Source of the DNA: Apostichopus californicus
Lineage: Eukaryota; Echinodermata; Holothuroidea; Aspidochirotida; Stichopodidae
Assembly: GCA_020650975.1 (NCBI GenBank)
Contig: JAIPMN010000138.1
Span: 1-64,000, forward strand
Direction of reading: 5' to 3'
Length of the DNA: 64,000 bases
Of the stretch, positions 12,696 through 22,472 are shown piece by piece; within the stretch, counting starts at the first letter, position 1; each line of letters starts with the position of its first letter. The notes beneath the pieces were generated by a model. The model was not told the origin of the DNA. It ran no database searches and saw only the letters and a program-made list of their open reading frames with translations. A program made the translations under genes and the position numbers.

Positions 12696-14266
12696 TTCAT
12701 ACTTTCCAGCCTAATGAGTCACAACAGTACATGCTATGACCTTCACCTGTGCCATCTTTCGGTTAAAGAGTAAAGGCTTGAATATTCTGTTCCACAAGGT
12801 TTTGTAGCAGTTAATAAAGATCTGGTAAGTCGCAGAAGGTTACGATGGTCACCGTAATACACGCCGCTTTTAATTTGTCCTTCTCGGGGTGTTTCGGTGT
12901 GCCGCTTGATACCTTACAAAGTGTACAAACTGCGCTGCGATTGGTCCGTTCGTTTGATTGATGAGATGATTTAATTTACGACACGCTGTATTACAACCGC
13001 AGTCAAGGATTTATTTGTTGATATTAATAAGATTGCAGAAACTCTCTCTCTCTCTGTGACGTGGTTACCGTAGCAAAATGAGCTCGGTTGTCACACGGAG
13101 AGGAAGTTCGGGTGAATACACTCGGTAAAATGCGACCTGTATTATTTTCGGTTTTATTAAAAAAAAAAATTGCAGAATGAGAAATATCTTACGAATGTAT
13201 TGATATTGCTTCAAACATGTGAGAGAAGGAAATGTATTTAATTCATGTTTTTTTGCTTTTTATCAAAACAACTCCTTTTAAAAATTTGAATTGTAGGAAG
13301 CATTTGTTCTTAACGATTATTAAGCACTACTTAACATAATGTAGAAATTACAATATACGGTATCCGCATTATCCTGGTTTGACGCTGTAAGAATGTAATA
13401 AATACTATTTATTTATGTACTGTATGTATGACTTTACAAGGCACTTGCTAAAATCAAAACTACAAATCAGGTTTGACATTCAGTAATAGAAAGAAATGTT
13501 TGGATGTTTATGTTGAATTTGTCAGGCTGTGAGATACAGTATGTTTGTTCATGTCCTTTTTGTAAACCATGTGAAAAAGAGATATATACAAGTGTGATTG
13601 ATTTCAAGTTTGACAAGGTATAACTTATATTGTAGGATGCCCTGAGGAACATTACTCCATGGCAAAATTAAATTGAAGAATATAGGAACTTGCAAGGGTC
13701 ATAGGTCACACAGCAGAGGAGAGGGTGTACAGTATTAAAAGAGTTACCAATAAAGGTCATCTGGTGCTGTATCCCAAACTATGTGACAAGAGAGACAGAA
13801 CAGTTGAAAATCATATGTCAAAGGCTTATAGCACGCCCTCATGATCTTGTCCTCATGTCAGATTAATGCCAAAAAATATAACAAATTTTGTTGGTAGTTT
13901 GTTGTATGGGTTGTGTATTTTCTCTAGCAAAAAAAAACACAAACAGCTGCTTTGGCGATCTGTAACGCCCTGTTTCAGGCTCCTTATAACTCGGCCTGAC
14001 TTGAGTAGTAAAAACACTTGGACAGCCGTGAATAATGAACACAGCTCACTCCGTCTCTGGTCGTTCATCTGTTCCATTTTTCTCCTTCACCCGTTCTTGT
14101 ATCTGCCCCAGATCTGTGTAATCTAAATTTGCATCTTTTTTTTTTTCCTGGAAGGAAGTGCAGAATTAATGAAGAAGAATGAATTGAGTCAGATTCTGGT
14201 ATTTACATACGGCTTCCTTTGTTGCTAAGATCTGTTTTACAGTACATGTTTCCTTTTATCTTACAG

Positions 14267-14344
14267 CATGGAGGGTGCTGATCTCTGCTTTGAGATTGTC
14301 AAGAGAGCAAACTCGGGATTTGTTTACAGCGAGGCTGTAGCTAG
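14267..14344 (+). CDS. CASK: CASK E3: kinase helices D and E start
   Basis: The exon lies between acceptor ATCTTACAG and donor GTAAGA. It is 78 bp: one base finishing Tyr, 25 codons, and two bases AG completed to Ser by E4. Peptide [20 protein letters not shown] then SEAVA-S. It matches the CASK segment after the hinge, with no gap against human residues 93-117. The exon gives the helix that packs at the C-lobe top ([11 protein letters not shown] is a family signature). Confidence 0.96.
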
Positions 14345-15367
14345 GTAAGAGGTCGTCTTCCTTCGTCATCTTTTATAAAGAGATAACTTTAGGCAGGGTT
14401 CTTGGTATCGAACTCTTATATCCCAACGAAACAGGAAAATCTACCATTGGTGTTAGTGTTGTCTGTATTAATCTTGAAGTTATCTGCCTCTTAACAGAAC
14501 TTTTGCAAAATTTGCTGAATAATGCTTGGAGGCGTGATAATCCATTGTTTTATAAATTGTAATGAATTCTACCAATACATTGTACTTTGACCTGCATGCA
14601 CAACAACTATTAAAGGTGGCTGGTGTATATCTAGATAATGTCAAAAGTATTGAGATTATCAAAGATAATGATAATATCAAAAAATAAATGATTCATTTTT
14701 AAGATACCGATACCAACCAGTAACAGATGAAAAGAATGGAAAGAATTTTAACATTAATTGGTATCCGTACAGTATCATATTATACTGTGTGTGAGACCGC
14801 AAGAGTCTTGTATGGGTTTTCCTTACGTAAAGATGGTTGCTTTAATGATTGAATTCATAATTTACTAGTTTGATTAAAAACTTCAACTCGATGGAAAAAT
14901 ACAGGAGGATTGTCTGGGTTTGTTCAGTTCCACTCTTATTTGGGGGAATACTCAGCAGGTTTGGTAAAAATGTTGACCCATAGTCCCATACCCAAAAGGC
15001 TCTGAAATCCAGAACTGCCAAGTTTCTATACCAAACCCCCTCCTCCCCCCCCCCCACTCCTACCTTCCCCTTTACAGATCTACGTTCACTCACTGGTAGG
15101 TGTTTGGCATGTAGCTCGATGTTCTCTAAATTTCTATCAAGGTTCGTGTTCAATTCAGATGCAGCGGAATTCCCACTCTCACTTCTTAACATTTGGGTGA
15201 CTCCGATCCTGATTAATTTTGACAATGTCAAACTAAAAAATAGAAGTGAAAAAGTGTCGTCGTTCCTCACCAAAAAAAAAAGAATTTTTGCTTTTTCTTC
15301 CGCGGAACGATACGATTTGTCTTCTTGGGTTTATTTTGTTTCTTTTGCTCTTATTTTGTTTCGCCAG
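14345..15367 (+). other. CASK: CASK intron E3-E4 (1.0 kb)
   Basis: No gene seen. A pyrimidine-rich C run lies at 15030-15070. A long accidental minus-strand open frame crosses 14842-15273, overlapping the intron's poly-pyrimidine tracts, and was rejected. The right end is a strong T-rich tract before the E4 acceptor. Confidence 0.8.
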
Positions 15368-15440
15368 CCACTACATGAGGCAAATAGTCGAAGCCCTGAG
15401 GTACTGCCACGATAACGACATCATCCATCGAGACATCAAG
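15368..15440 (+). CDS. CASK: CASK E4: catalytic loop HRDIK
   Basis: The exon lies between acceptor TTTCGCCAG and donor GTAAGT. It is 73 bp: one base completing Ser, then 24 codons [24 protein letters not shown]. It ends exactly after the catalytic-loop Lys (phase 0). HRD carries the catalytic Asp; the loop continues in E5 as PHC rather than PEN, as in all CASK proteins. Gap-free with the human protein. Confidence 0.97.
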
Positions 15441-16394
15441 GTAAGTTGATAGGACGCTACATCAAGGACGAACTGGCAGACCAGTGCAGAATATGTTTAG
15501 TGCCTGGTTTGAATAACTAGGGTTTGACAAATTTTTTTTATTGTTCTCTGTGGTAATACAGTAAAGAGCACAAATGAATGAATGAATAATTAGGTGGGGT
15601 AAGTCGGTTAGATATAAGATAGAGTTCTTCAAAAACGTTGTTCCGGACTTCTGTTACATTTAGCTTCCACGTAGGGGGGGGGGGGGGAGGGGAACACTGC
15701 CTCCAGAAAAATAATTTTCAAAAAATTAGACGTGAAATGGTGCATTCTGAGTTGTATTTTGGCTTAAAGTTATAGTCTATAATTAGGGTCTATATGTATC
15801 TATATGCTGTTGTTATTACTTTTAGGTTTTCTTAAGTTTGGTAATTTTATATTCCAGGTTTTGGTTCTTTTGTACAGTGTTCTTGAGCATGTTTTATTTC
15901 ATGATAACAGCACTTTAATATATGGTATTTATTTTTATTATTATATATAAGGTTGTGCTAACAACTATTTTGCATATATTTGTGTAGGGGTGTCAGAGAG
16001 GGATGGGTGTACAACCTCCTTCTCCCCCTCTCCCCCAAACCCCTGGATCTGTATCTGGACACGGAAATTGTTTACTGTCTATAATCGGTTAATGACCAGC
16101 TAATAGAACCTATTGTTGTGAAAATCAAATCTGTTCAGAGAGGATGATATCGCATTAATTCTGGTGAATAAATCAAGTGGGAAATTAGAACAATTTGTAG
16201 TTCAGTTCAAATCAATTCATTTCATACCAATTCAATTCAAGTCAATTGAGTTTCATTCCAATTCAAGACAATTCAATCATTTCTAGACACCGCTGCTCGT
16301 TGAGGACCGGCATTTATCTTCCAATTCCTACTTTATTACAACTTTGCCGTTAACGCACATTAATGTTGAATGGTTTTCTCTATTTTTTTGACAG
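15441..16394 (+). other. CASK: CASK intron E4-E5 (0.95 kb)
   Basis: No gene. It has a G run of about a dozen at 15676-15690, the last isolated TACAGTA of the dense left-hand cluster (near 15559), and a degenerate CAATTCAA repeat at 16198-16275. Confidence 0.8.
16198..16275. repeat. Degenerate CAATTCAA short tandem repeat
   Basis: About eight imperfect copies of a 9-11 bp unit resembling TCAATTCAA within 78 bp. Low-complexity intron sequence 120 bp upstream of E5. Confidence 0.55.
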
Positions 16395-16497
16395 CCTCAT
16401 TGTGTCTTGTTGGCCACAAAGGAAAACTCAGCACCCGTGAAACTAGGTGGATTCGGTATAGCCATGCAGCTTCCAGAATCTGGCATGGTCGCCGGAG
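16395..16497 (+). CDS. CASK: CASK E5: KPHC and GFG (atypical metal site)
   Basis: The exon lies between acceptor TTTGACAG and donor GTAATA. It is 103 bp: 34 codons plus one base of Gly. Peptide [20 protein letters not shown] then [15 protein letters not shown]. Two changes from ordinary kinases are visible: Cys replaces the Asn of KPEN, and the DFG motif reads GFG. In CASK these substitutions remove the usual Mg2+ ligands and go with Mg2+-independent, low-rate phosphorylation of neurexin. That biochemistry is known from vertebrate CASK; here only the residues are seen. The donor GTAATA is the weakest of the ten. Confidence 0.97.
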
Positions 16498-19055
16498 GTA
16501 ATACATTTTTACTAAACGGTTAAATCTCACAAATTTGTCGACGTCTCTCCTTTTTTTTTTCCTCTGCGAGTTAAGATTCCTTTCCATAGAGTTTTTAGAG
16601 GATGACTCTAGGCAGATTTTTAGTCTTGATAATGTCATAGTCCAAGAAAAAACAGAAGCAGTTGAGTGCTAGGAATGTTTCTATAGCTGTTCTGGTTGTC
16701 AAGATATTTTACTTTTAAAATAATATGCTAGATCTCTAGCAAACTCATGTATGGCTAAACTGATGTGAGGACCTCTAGTCCTCGGTATAAATTCTAAAAT
16801 AGCTCAGCCAAAATTTTTAAAGTTTAATTTCAAATAAACAACAGAATACCCTTGGATGACATTCAACACCGTATGTCCTTGAAGAATTTGATACGTATTG
16901 GAAACATGTCATTTGAGGCCTTATAAAAAGCCTTTTAATGTTTCTCTCTTTGAGTTTTGTGTTGCATTGGAGGAACAGACCTAATAGTCTGTGTATTAGA
17001 CTTTATAGTTCAGTCACTTTAATTGATGAGCCCAGTTGTTAAAAGGCTCATTTCTGAAGAAAAAAAACTTAAAATGTTATAGAAATACAACTTGGACTGG
17101 TAATAATGTTCTTTTGTTTCTAATGTTTTTTGTTTTTTTTAATAATCTACAACAATATCAAGATTAATTTTGTAGAGACTGGAGTGGAGAGAGATTAAGT
17201 CCTTTTCAGTATTTCTTCCTATTTTCTCCCTGTAATACAGTTCGCAGCAAAAGTTAGCCAGGTTTGACACGTCAATCAGAGGAGAAAGATTATTCCAAAT
17301 GATTTCTCACAAGTTCCAACAGCAGATTTTTTCAAAATCTGTCAATAAAATTTAATACCTCTGTATGCATTGAAAGGAGATTGCCAAATTTTCAAGTTTG
17401 TGCCGAAGATAAATTCATCCTAGTCTTAATTTGGTTCTATATATCCAAGAAAAACATAAAAGCCATGTTTTATGCTAAGTTTTAATTGTCAGTTTAGTGT
17501 TCATTATAACCATATGATTATTAATTAAATTTTTGTAATGGATATTAGTAAAACCTGATTAGTTAATCCCCTTTTCCGATAAGTTTTGGTACTAAATTTT
17601 ATCAGCGATGAGGCAAAACAGGCGACTCGCCGTTTCGAAACCTCGTAAATCTCTTCTGCTCTGTATCGCTTTCGTTCGCCAATTACTATATTTTTTTCCC
17701 TCTCCCTTTCTGTTTTAATGGATCTCGTGGGTTCTGGATTATCTATCATTTTACTCAACCTCGGATGAAATAAAATTTTGTTTCTGTTTGGAAACCTTAC
17801 CCCTTACATTTGGGATTTGCTCGATATTAATCTGAAACTAATGGGAACGTGACTTTTCTTCAAGATTGATAAAATTGTAGCCAATCCGTTGGGATTCATC
17901 TCCATTTCAGGTCTCTTTGTCTCTCTCTCGCTCACTCTCTCCTGTTTCTCGGGAGGTGCAGATTGGATTTTCATTCGTAGTATTGGAGTAAAAGTTGATT
18001 AGAAATTTATTCAATAGGCCTCCCGTGAACATTGCTGGTTACAGCATTAAGTTAGGGCTAAAATGCATCAATAACTTTTTAAGCTTTTATGCAAACATCA
18101 AAGATTTGTTTACAGCACAAGAATATTAATTTTTGATAATTGAAATTGAAAAATTTCTCGCACGAAATTTTGCCACTCTCATTATCTTGATAGCATCATT
18201 GGCAAGCAGGCAGCATTGAATATGTCAATATTATCTCTGAATAATTATATTTGAAATGGCTCAAATTTATGCCTGAGATGGTTTATTTTTTCCTTTTCTT
18301 TAGATTTGGTTACCTTTACAGTTTGTAGTGTGGGTTGTTAGTGATCTTAAGACGTTTCCCTCGTAGGTATAAATAATGTCGAGCTAGCAAATTGTATGAT
18401 GGTTTGAGAACACCTGCTTGTTTCTTCTAAGAGGAACAAAGCTACAGTTCTGTCTTTGGAAAGAAAAAAAAAGATGTGGCGTTTTATTTTTGGGGGCAGA
18501 ATATGACAAAGATAAGAGAGTCTGACAGCTATGTATAGCAGCCTTCCTGTTAGTTCTACGATCAATAACACAGGTGTGCGTGATCAAGCTGTAGGGTTGA
18601 AAAGGAGACATAGTAACTAGTCAATTTATCATCGATGAAAGTGTTCTCTGTACTAAGTTATAGGCCCAAAATGGTTAGAAATATAAACTGAATGTTGGAT
18701 TCAAAATATGACTTTTTCTATATGTATGCCTTAAAAGGTCGGCTGTTAATAAGTAGAAGAGATCTCTGTAAAGAACTTTAAATAAGAAGAAGAAGGATTT
18801 CATAAATACAAATTTTAAATATTCAAAATAAATTTTTTAATTGGGGTAAAAAACTAATCAGTGTTGTTATCGAAGAACATTTCAAGATGTACAGCAATCT
18901 CGATGACTTCCATGTGTAAAAATAATTAACAGATTTGTAAATACTGGAAACATAAAGAATAACAACTGTTTATGTTTACTTTTGCCAAACATGAAACTGT
19001 GTCTCTGTGACACTGGTAAATTAACCGATGCATCTACACTTCTCCTCTTTGCCAG
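16498..19055 (+). other. CASK: CASK intron E5-E6 (2.6 kb)
   Basis: No exon recognised. It contains an interspersed-repeat fragment at 16950-17093 that is the empty-site counterpart of the hAT-interrupted copy near 43.2 kb. The rest is AT-rich single-copy-looking sequence. Confidence 0.8.
16950..17093 (+). repeat. Interspersed repeat, uninterrupted copy
   Basis: This segment shares, in the same order, blocks with 43160-43315 plus 43925-43945: GAGTTTTG-GTT, 'GAGGAAC', GTTAGACT-like, 'CAGTC-A-CCACTTTAA-TGATGAGCC', A-rich, then TATAGAAATACAAC. Here the target ATAGAAAT (17079-17086) is present once and unbroken. In the 43-kb copy a hAT-type MITE sits between two copies of it. Family of the older repeat not known. 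Confidence 0.65.
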
Positions 19056-19231
19056 GGCGCATCGGCACGCCTCACTTCATGGCACCAGAAGTTGTGAAGA
19101 GGGAGCCATACGGTAAACCAGTCGACATCTGGGGCTGTGGTGTCATGCTCTATATTCTGCTGAGTGGTTCCCTGCCGTTCTTTGGCACCAAGGATCGACT
19201 CTTTGATATGATCTGTAAAGGGAGATACAGC
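19056..19231 (+). CDS. CASK: CASK E6: activation segment and APE motif
   Basis: The exon lies between acceptor TTTGCCAG and donor GTAAGT. It is 176 bp: two bases finishing Gly plus 58 codons, phase 0 at the end. The peptide begins [20 protein letters not shown] and runs through [20 protein letters not shown] to [18 protein letters not shown]. It carries the GTPHFMAPE activation segment end, the DIWGCGV helix F and the LPFFGT turn, all CASK/CaMK hallmarks. The exon stops 31 bp before a SINE. If the donor were skipped, the frame would run 23 codons into intron and SINE before a stop. Confidence 0.97.
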
Positions 19232-19261
19232 GTAAGTGAAAAGAACCTTCGCCTCATTGAG

Positions 19262-19583
19262 AGCAAGGTGGCCAGTTTGGCTAAGGCGCCGGACTTGTGA
19301 TCCAAGGATTGCTGGTTCGATTCCTGCCTAGTTCATTATGTTGCGTCCTTGGTCAAGATGCTTTATCTCAATTGCCTCTCTCCACCTAGGGATTAAATGG
19401 GTACCTGTGAGGTTACTTGTCATTGGGCGCAGTATATAACTGCAGCCGTCTGGAGGGATTGTCTCTGGGACAGGTTATCTATCATTGACCAGGGGTAATA
19501 TAACGTCTGTAAAGCGCTTTGAAACCTATCACTGGTATAAAGCGCTATATAAATCGAACATTATAATTATTATTATTATTATT
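19262..19583 (+). repeat. tRNA-derived SINE
   Basis: The head carries a polymerase III A box-like GTGGCCAGTTTGGCTAAGG and a B box GGTTCGATTCC 50 bp later, in tRNA spacing. The middle is unrelated to tRNA. The 3' end has GTAAAGCGCTTTGA, then TATAAAGCGCTATATAAAT, then an ATT microsatellite tail, a common tail of SINEs in aquatic invertebrates. Orientation is the same as CASK. It starts about 30 bp after the E6 donor. Target-site duplication not resolved. Not a functional tRNA: no acceptor stem closes. Confidence 0.85.
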
Positions 19584-20409
19584 GCATATCCTATAGTTTT
19601 CCCAGCTCAAGAACAAAATTTTGAAAATCTTGTTAAAAGAAATTTGAAAATAAAAATGAAAAAAAGAATATTTTGAAATAAGAAGGTGCCAAGACTTTCA
19701 AAATTGACTTCTTCCTGAAAGAAAGAAACAGCAAGAGAAGTAGAAGTTTGCTTGGCGATGTCAGCCTGCTGTTTGTTTTTTGAGCTGATAATATTTTTAA
19801 GTTTATAACTTATATATCATTAGTGAACAAACAGGTGTGATGTCATAGGTGTATATGGGCAACGTTGTTTTGCTTTTCGGCAAAATTTGTATGCAATTAT
19901 ACTTCAAAATTGATGTAACCTTGACACGAATACCCCCAATTTATAGGCGCAGTCAACTCGTTATCCATCCAAGGCCAAACCCATAGAACGTTCAAACCAA
20001 ACTACAATTTTCACTGTCAACCAAAGAATATTTTTCACAGTCTGCAACTATGACATCTTACATGTTTGCTTCAAGTTCACTTACTGTGACAACTTCAACT
20101 GTCAATATCTCCAAAAATGACCGGAAGGAAATTAACATAAAATTTAGCAGGAACGCTTAGATTATCTTTCTCTTAAATTAAAACAAAAACTTGAATCATT
20201 CTGGCATCTTTGTACAAAGTATGTCAGCATGGCCTCGATGTTGCAGTATGTTATGGACAAACTGATGTCTCAAGCTCGGACAATAGAAACTATGGAAGCT
20301 TAAAAGTGCCATCAACATAAGAAAAACTTTGCCCCATAAGTTGACATTTTTCAGTAATTTGTTTAGATAACAAGATAATATCTTATCAAAATCAGAAAAA
20401 TGTTGGATT

Positions 20410-20733
20410 GCTCAGTTGCTTTAACTGAGCAATTGAACAATTTTCTGCAAAATGTTTAATTGACAACTTATCATATCTCGTCAACTCAACCTTTGTCTGC
20501 AAAATGTTCAATTGTTCACTTCATTCCAACTGAGCAATTGAACAATTTTCTGACAAATGTTTTTTGACAACTTATCGTATCTCGTCAACTCAACATTTTT
20601 TTGCAAAATGTTTTATTGTTCACTTCATTCCAACTGAGCAATTGAAATATGTTGAATTGGCTAGATGTGATAAGTTTCAATTAAACATTTTGCAGAAAAT
20701 TGTTCAATTGCTCAGATGGAATGAAGTGAACAA
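20410..20733. repeat. Foldback/tandem repeat with inverted arm
   Basis: AACTGAGCAATTGAAC starts units at 20423, 20528 and 20632 (105-bp direct period). The third unit turns into an inverted arm: 20651-20733 is close to the reverse complement of about 20512-20596, ending in GTTCAATTGCTCAGATGGAA and GAAGTGAACAA. The structure could form a long hairpin of about 80 bp arms. It lies 175 bp upstream of E7. Looks like a MITE or foldback remnant with a tandem expansion; no transposase. Confidence 0.75.
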
Positions 20734-20908
20734 CTATTGGAATTGGAAGTGGAAATAAAAACTATGGTAGGACATGGAAATGGGTATTGAAACAGAAGGA
20801 ATTGTTCCAAATTTTTGATTGAAATGTGGTAGAGAATAAACAAAGGTGTTACTGGAAGATAAAAAAGAGAATAGAGATTTGATTTAAATTGCTTGAATTT
20901 TTCTGCAG

Positions 20909-21031
20909 ATGAAACCACGACAATGGGACAATTTATCAGATCATGCGAAGGACTTGGTGAGGAAAATGCTGCGAGTTGATCCTAAAGAGAGACTCACCGT
21001 GGAGGAAGTTCTCTCCCATCCATGGTTACGG
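20909..21031 (+). CDS. CASK: CASK E7: kinase C-lobe end
   Basis: The exon lies between acceptor TTTTCTGCAG and donor GTAAGG. It is 123 bp, exactly 41 codons, phase 0 on both sides. Peptide [20 protein letters not shown] then [21 protein letters not shown]. It holds helices G-I of the kinase, including the invariant Arg in [10 protein letters not shown] and the HPW motif at the domain end. The start with ATG is a codon inside the protein, not an initiator, since it joins KGRYS from E6. Confidence 0.96.
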
Positions 21032-22388
21032 GTAAGGCCCTGTTTAGTTGGATAGACATCACTTGTTTGAGTACACTAGATAGAAAGTAATAGCCCTAAA
21101 TGATAATGATAAACTACAAACAGTTTCCTATCATGAGAATCTAATTTGAAAGCTTGAAAATAAACATGTAGAGGAGACAGCCATGTTGAAGATGTTTAAG
21201 AGGATTCAGGGTTGGTTCTCAGTGTTTAAAGGAGAAAGCAGACCCAACCATCATCATGAGTATTTGTGATAGAGATACTTGTGATAAAAGCCTTCTTCTA
21301 ACAGCTCAGAAAAAAAACTAATTAGATTTGGGAGACTTGATCAAGTCGAAAGACTTGAACAAGTCTGAAACATTAATCAAGTCTAAATATGACATCACAC
21401 AGAACCACACCTGCTTGAATTTACTGGCCTTACTTTTATGCACATTATATTTAAGAGATAAGATGTTTTGATTGGAGTTTCCCTTTTATTCTTCAATAAA
21501 TTTTGTGAATTTTTGAAAAACAAAATTTGCATGAATACCGTCTCTGCTGTATCTTCCTCTTAGCCTCATTCTTGAAACTTAATGCAAACTGCAATGCTGC
21601 TTTAGGATGTGAAATACAATAAACTCCTTTAACAGGAATCATCAGTTCTCTGAGGATATAAAATATGAAATTCCCCCCCCCCTTGCCCCCCCTGTGTGTG
21701 AGTATAGAATAAATGCATTTGGGGCTCTTATTTTTTTGTTATATCTAAATTATTGTTCCACATTTGTAAAAAAAAATCCTTGCAATCATTTTAAAAACAA
21801 ACCACTATAAACGTTCCAGAACAATTCATCCCTCTGAATCCACTTTTAATAACATTCATACACTTTTATACACTTTTTAATACACTTTTAACACTTTGAT
21901 ACACTTTGATACACTTTTCATAACATAACATACAATAACATTTGATCTCATCAGATAAATGCACATTGAAATATTGCAACTCCCATCCTTGATTATTTCC
22001 CTCCATTGATCTTCGTTTCGTTTGTATAAAATCATTCAGTAAAAATACGAAGGTAGATTTCCTTTAAATTTATGATCTTTGCCTCATCTCGCCAGGCCAC
22101 AATTTGGAGTTTTCTTCATCTTTCTTTCTTTTGCCTAAAATCTTGTGAGGAAACTGTATGTAGTTAAATTGTAAAAGCTAGAAGTATCAGGTTAGATGTC
22201 CATTACTTCACTCGTTTGTCTCGTCTTCCTGGTTCCGACACGATGTAATTAATCTTTCTCTTCTTTTCAAGGAACCTGTAGTTTGTTTTGTGTAAATTAG
22301 TACTTCCCGATGCGGTAATTGACGTACAGTCTCAAATCTCCCGGCTCCTGAGTCAAGTTTTTATCTTTCCCTAATCTTTCTTTTCCAG
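21032..22388 (+). other. CASK: CASK intron E7-E8 (1.4 kb)
   Basis: No gene. It includes a short repeat of ATACACTTT units (21840-21915) and C-rich runs near 21670. Confidence 0.8.
21840..21915. repeat. ATACACTTT short tandem repeat
   Basis: Six or so imperfect units of 9-14 bp built on ATACACTTT(TA). Low-complexity intron sequence. Confidence 0.6.
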
Positions 22389-22472
22389 GAAAGAGACAGG
22401 ACAGCTCCCAAGATACACCTTCATGAGACGGTGGAGGAACTGAAGAAGTTTAACGCCAGGAGGAAGCTCAAG
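22389..22472 (+). CDS. CASK: CASK E8: start of calmodulin-binding tail
   Basis: The exon lies between acceptor CTTTTCCAG and donor GTAAGC. It is 84 bp, 28 codons, phase 0. Peptide ERDRTAPKIHLHETVEELKK then FNARRKLK. It is the linker after the kinase and the basic first half of the autoregulatory, calmodulin-binding helix (FNARRKLK-GAVLAAV in E9). This is the region that links CASK to CaMKII-type regulation. Confidence 0.96.

Larger units (their letters stand above)
8016..14266 (+). other. CASK: CASK intron E2-E3 (6.3 kb)
   Basis: No exon recognised. It contains a short partial tandem duplication at 8995-9130, a G-rich minisatellite at 12605-12695, an interval with more CpG dinucleotides at about 12840-13130, and homopolymer runs. 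TACAGTA/TACTGTA heptamers recur to the end of the intron. Confidence 0.8.
19232..20908 (+). other. CASK: CASK intron E6-E7 (1.7 kb)
   Basis: Bounded by a SINE at its 5' end (19262-19583) and a foldback repeat near its 3' end (20410-20733). Between them is plain AT-rich sequence. No coding exon seen. Confidence 0.8.

Noticed and set aside
14842-15273. Minus-strand open frame of 143 codons
   Set aside because: It lies in a CASK intron antisense to polypyrimidine tracts, has a Gly/Glu run from a C-run, no recognisable motif and no splice structure.
19262-19330. A tRNA gene
   Set aside because: A and B boxes are present but the acceptor stem does not close, and a SINE body and ATT tail follow.
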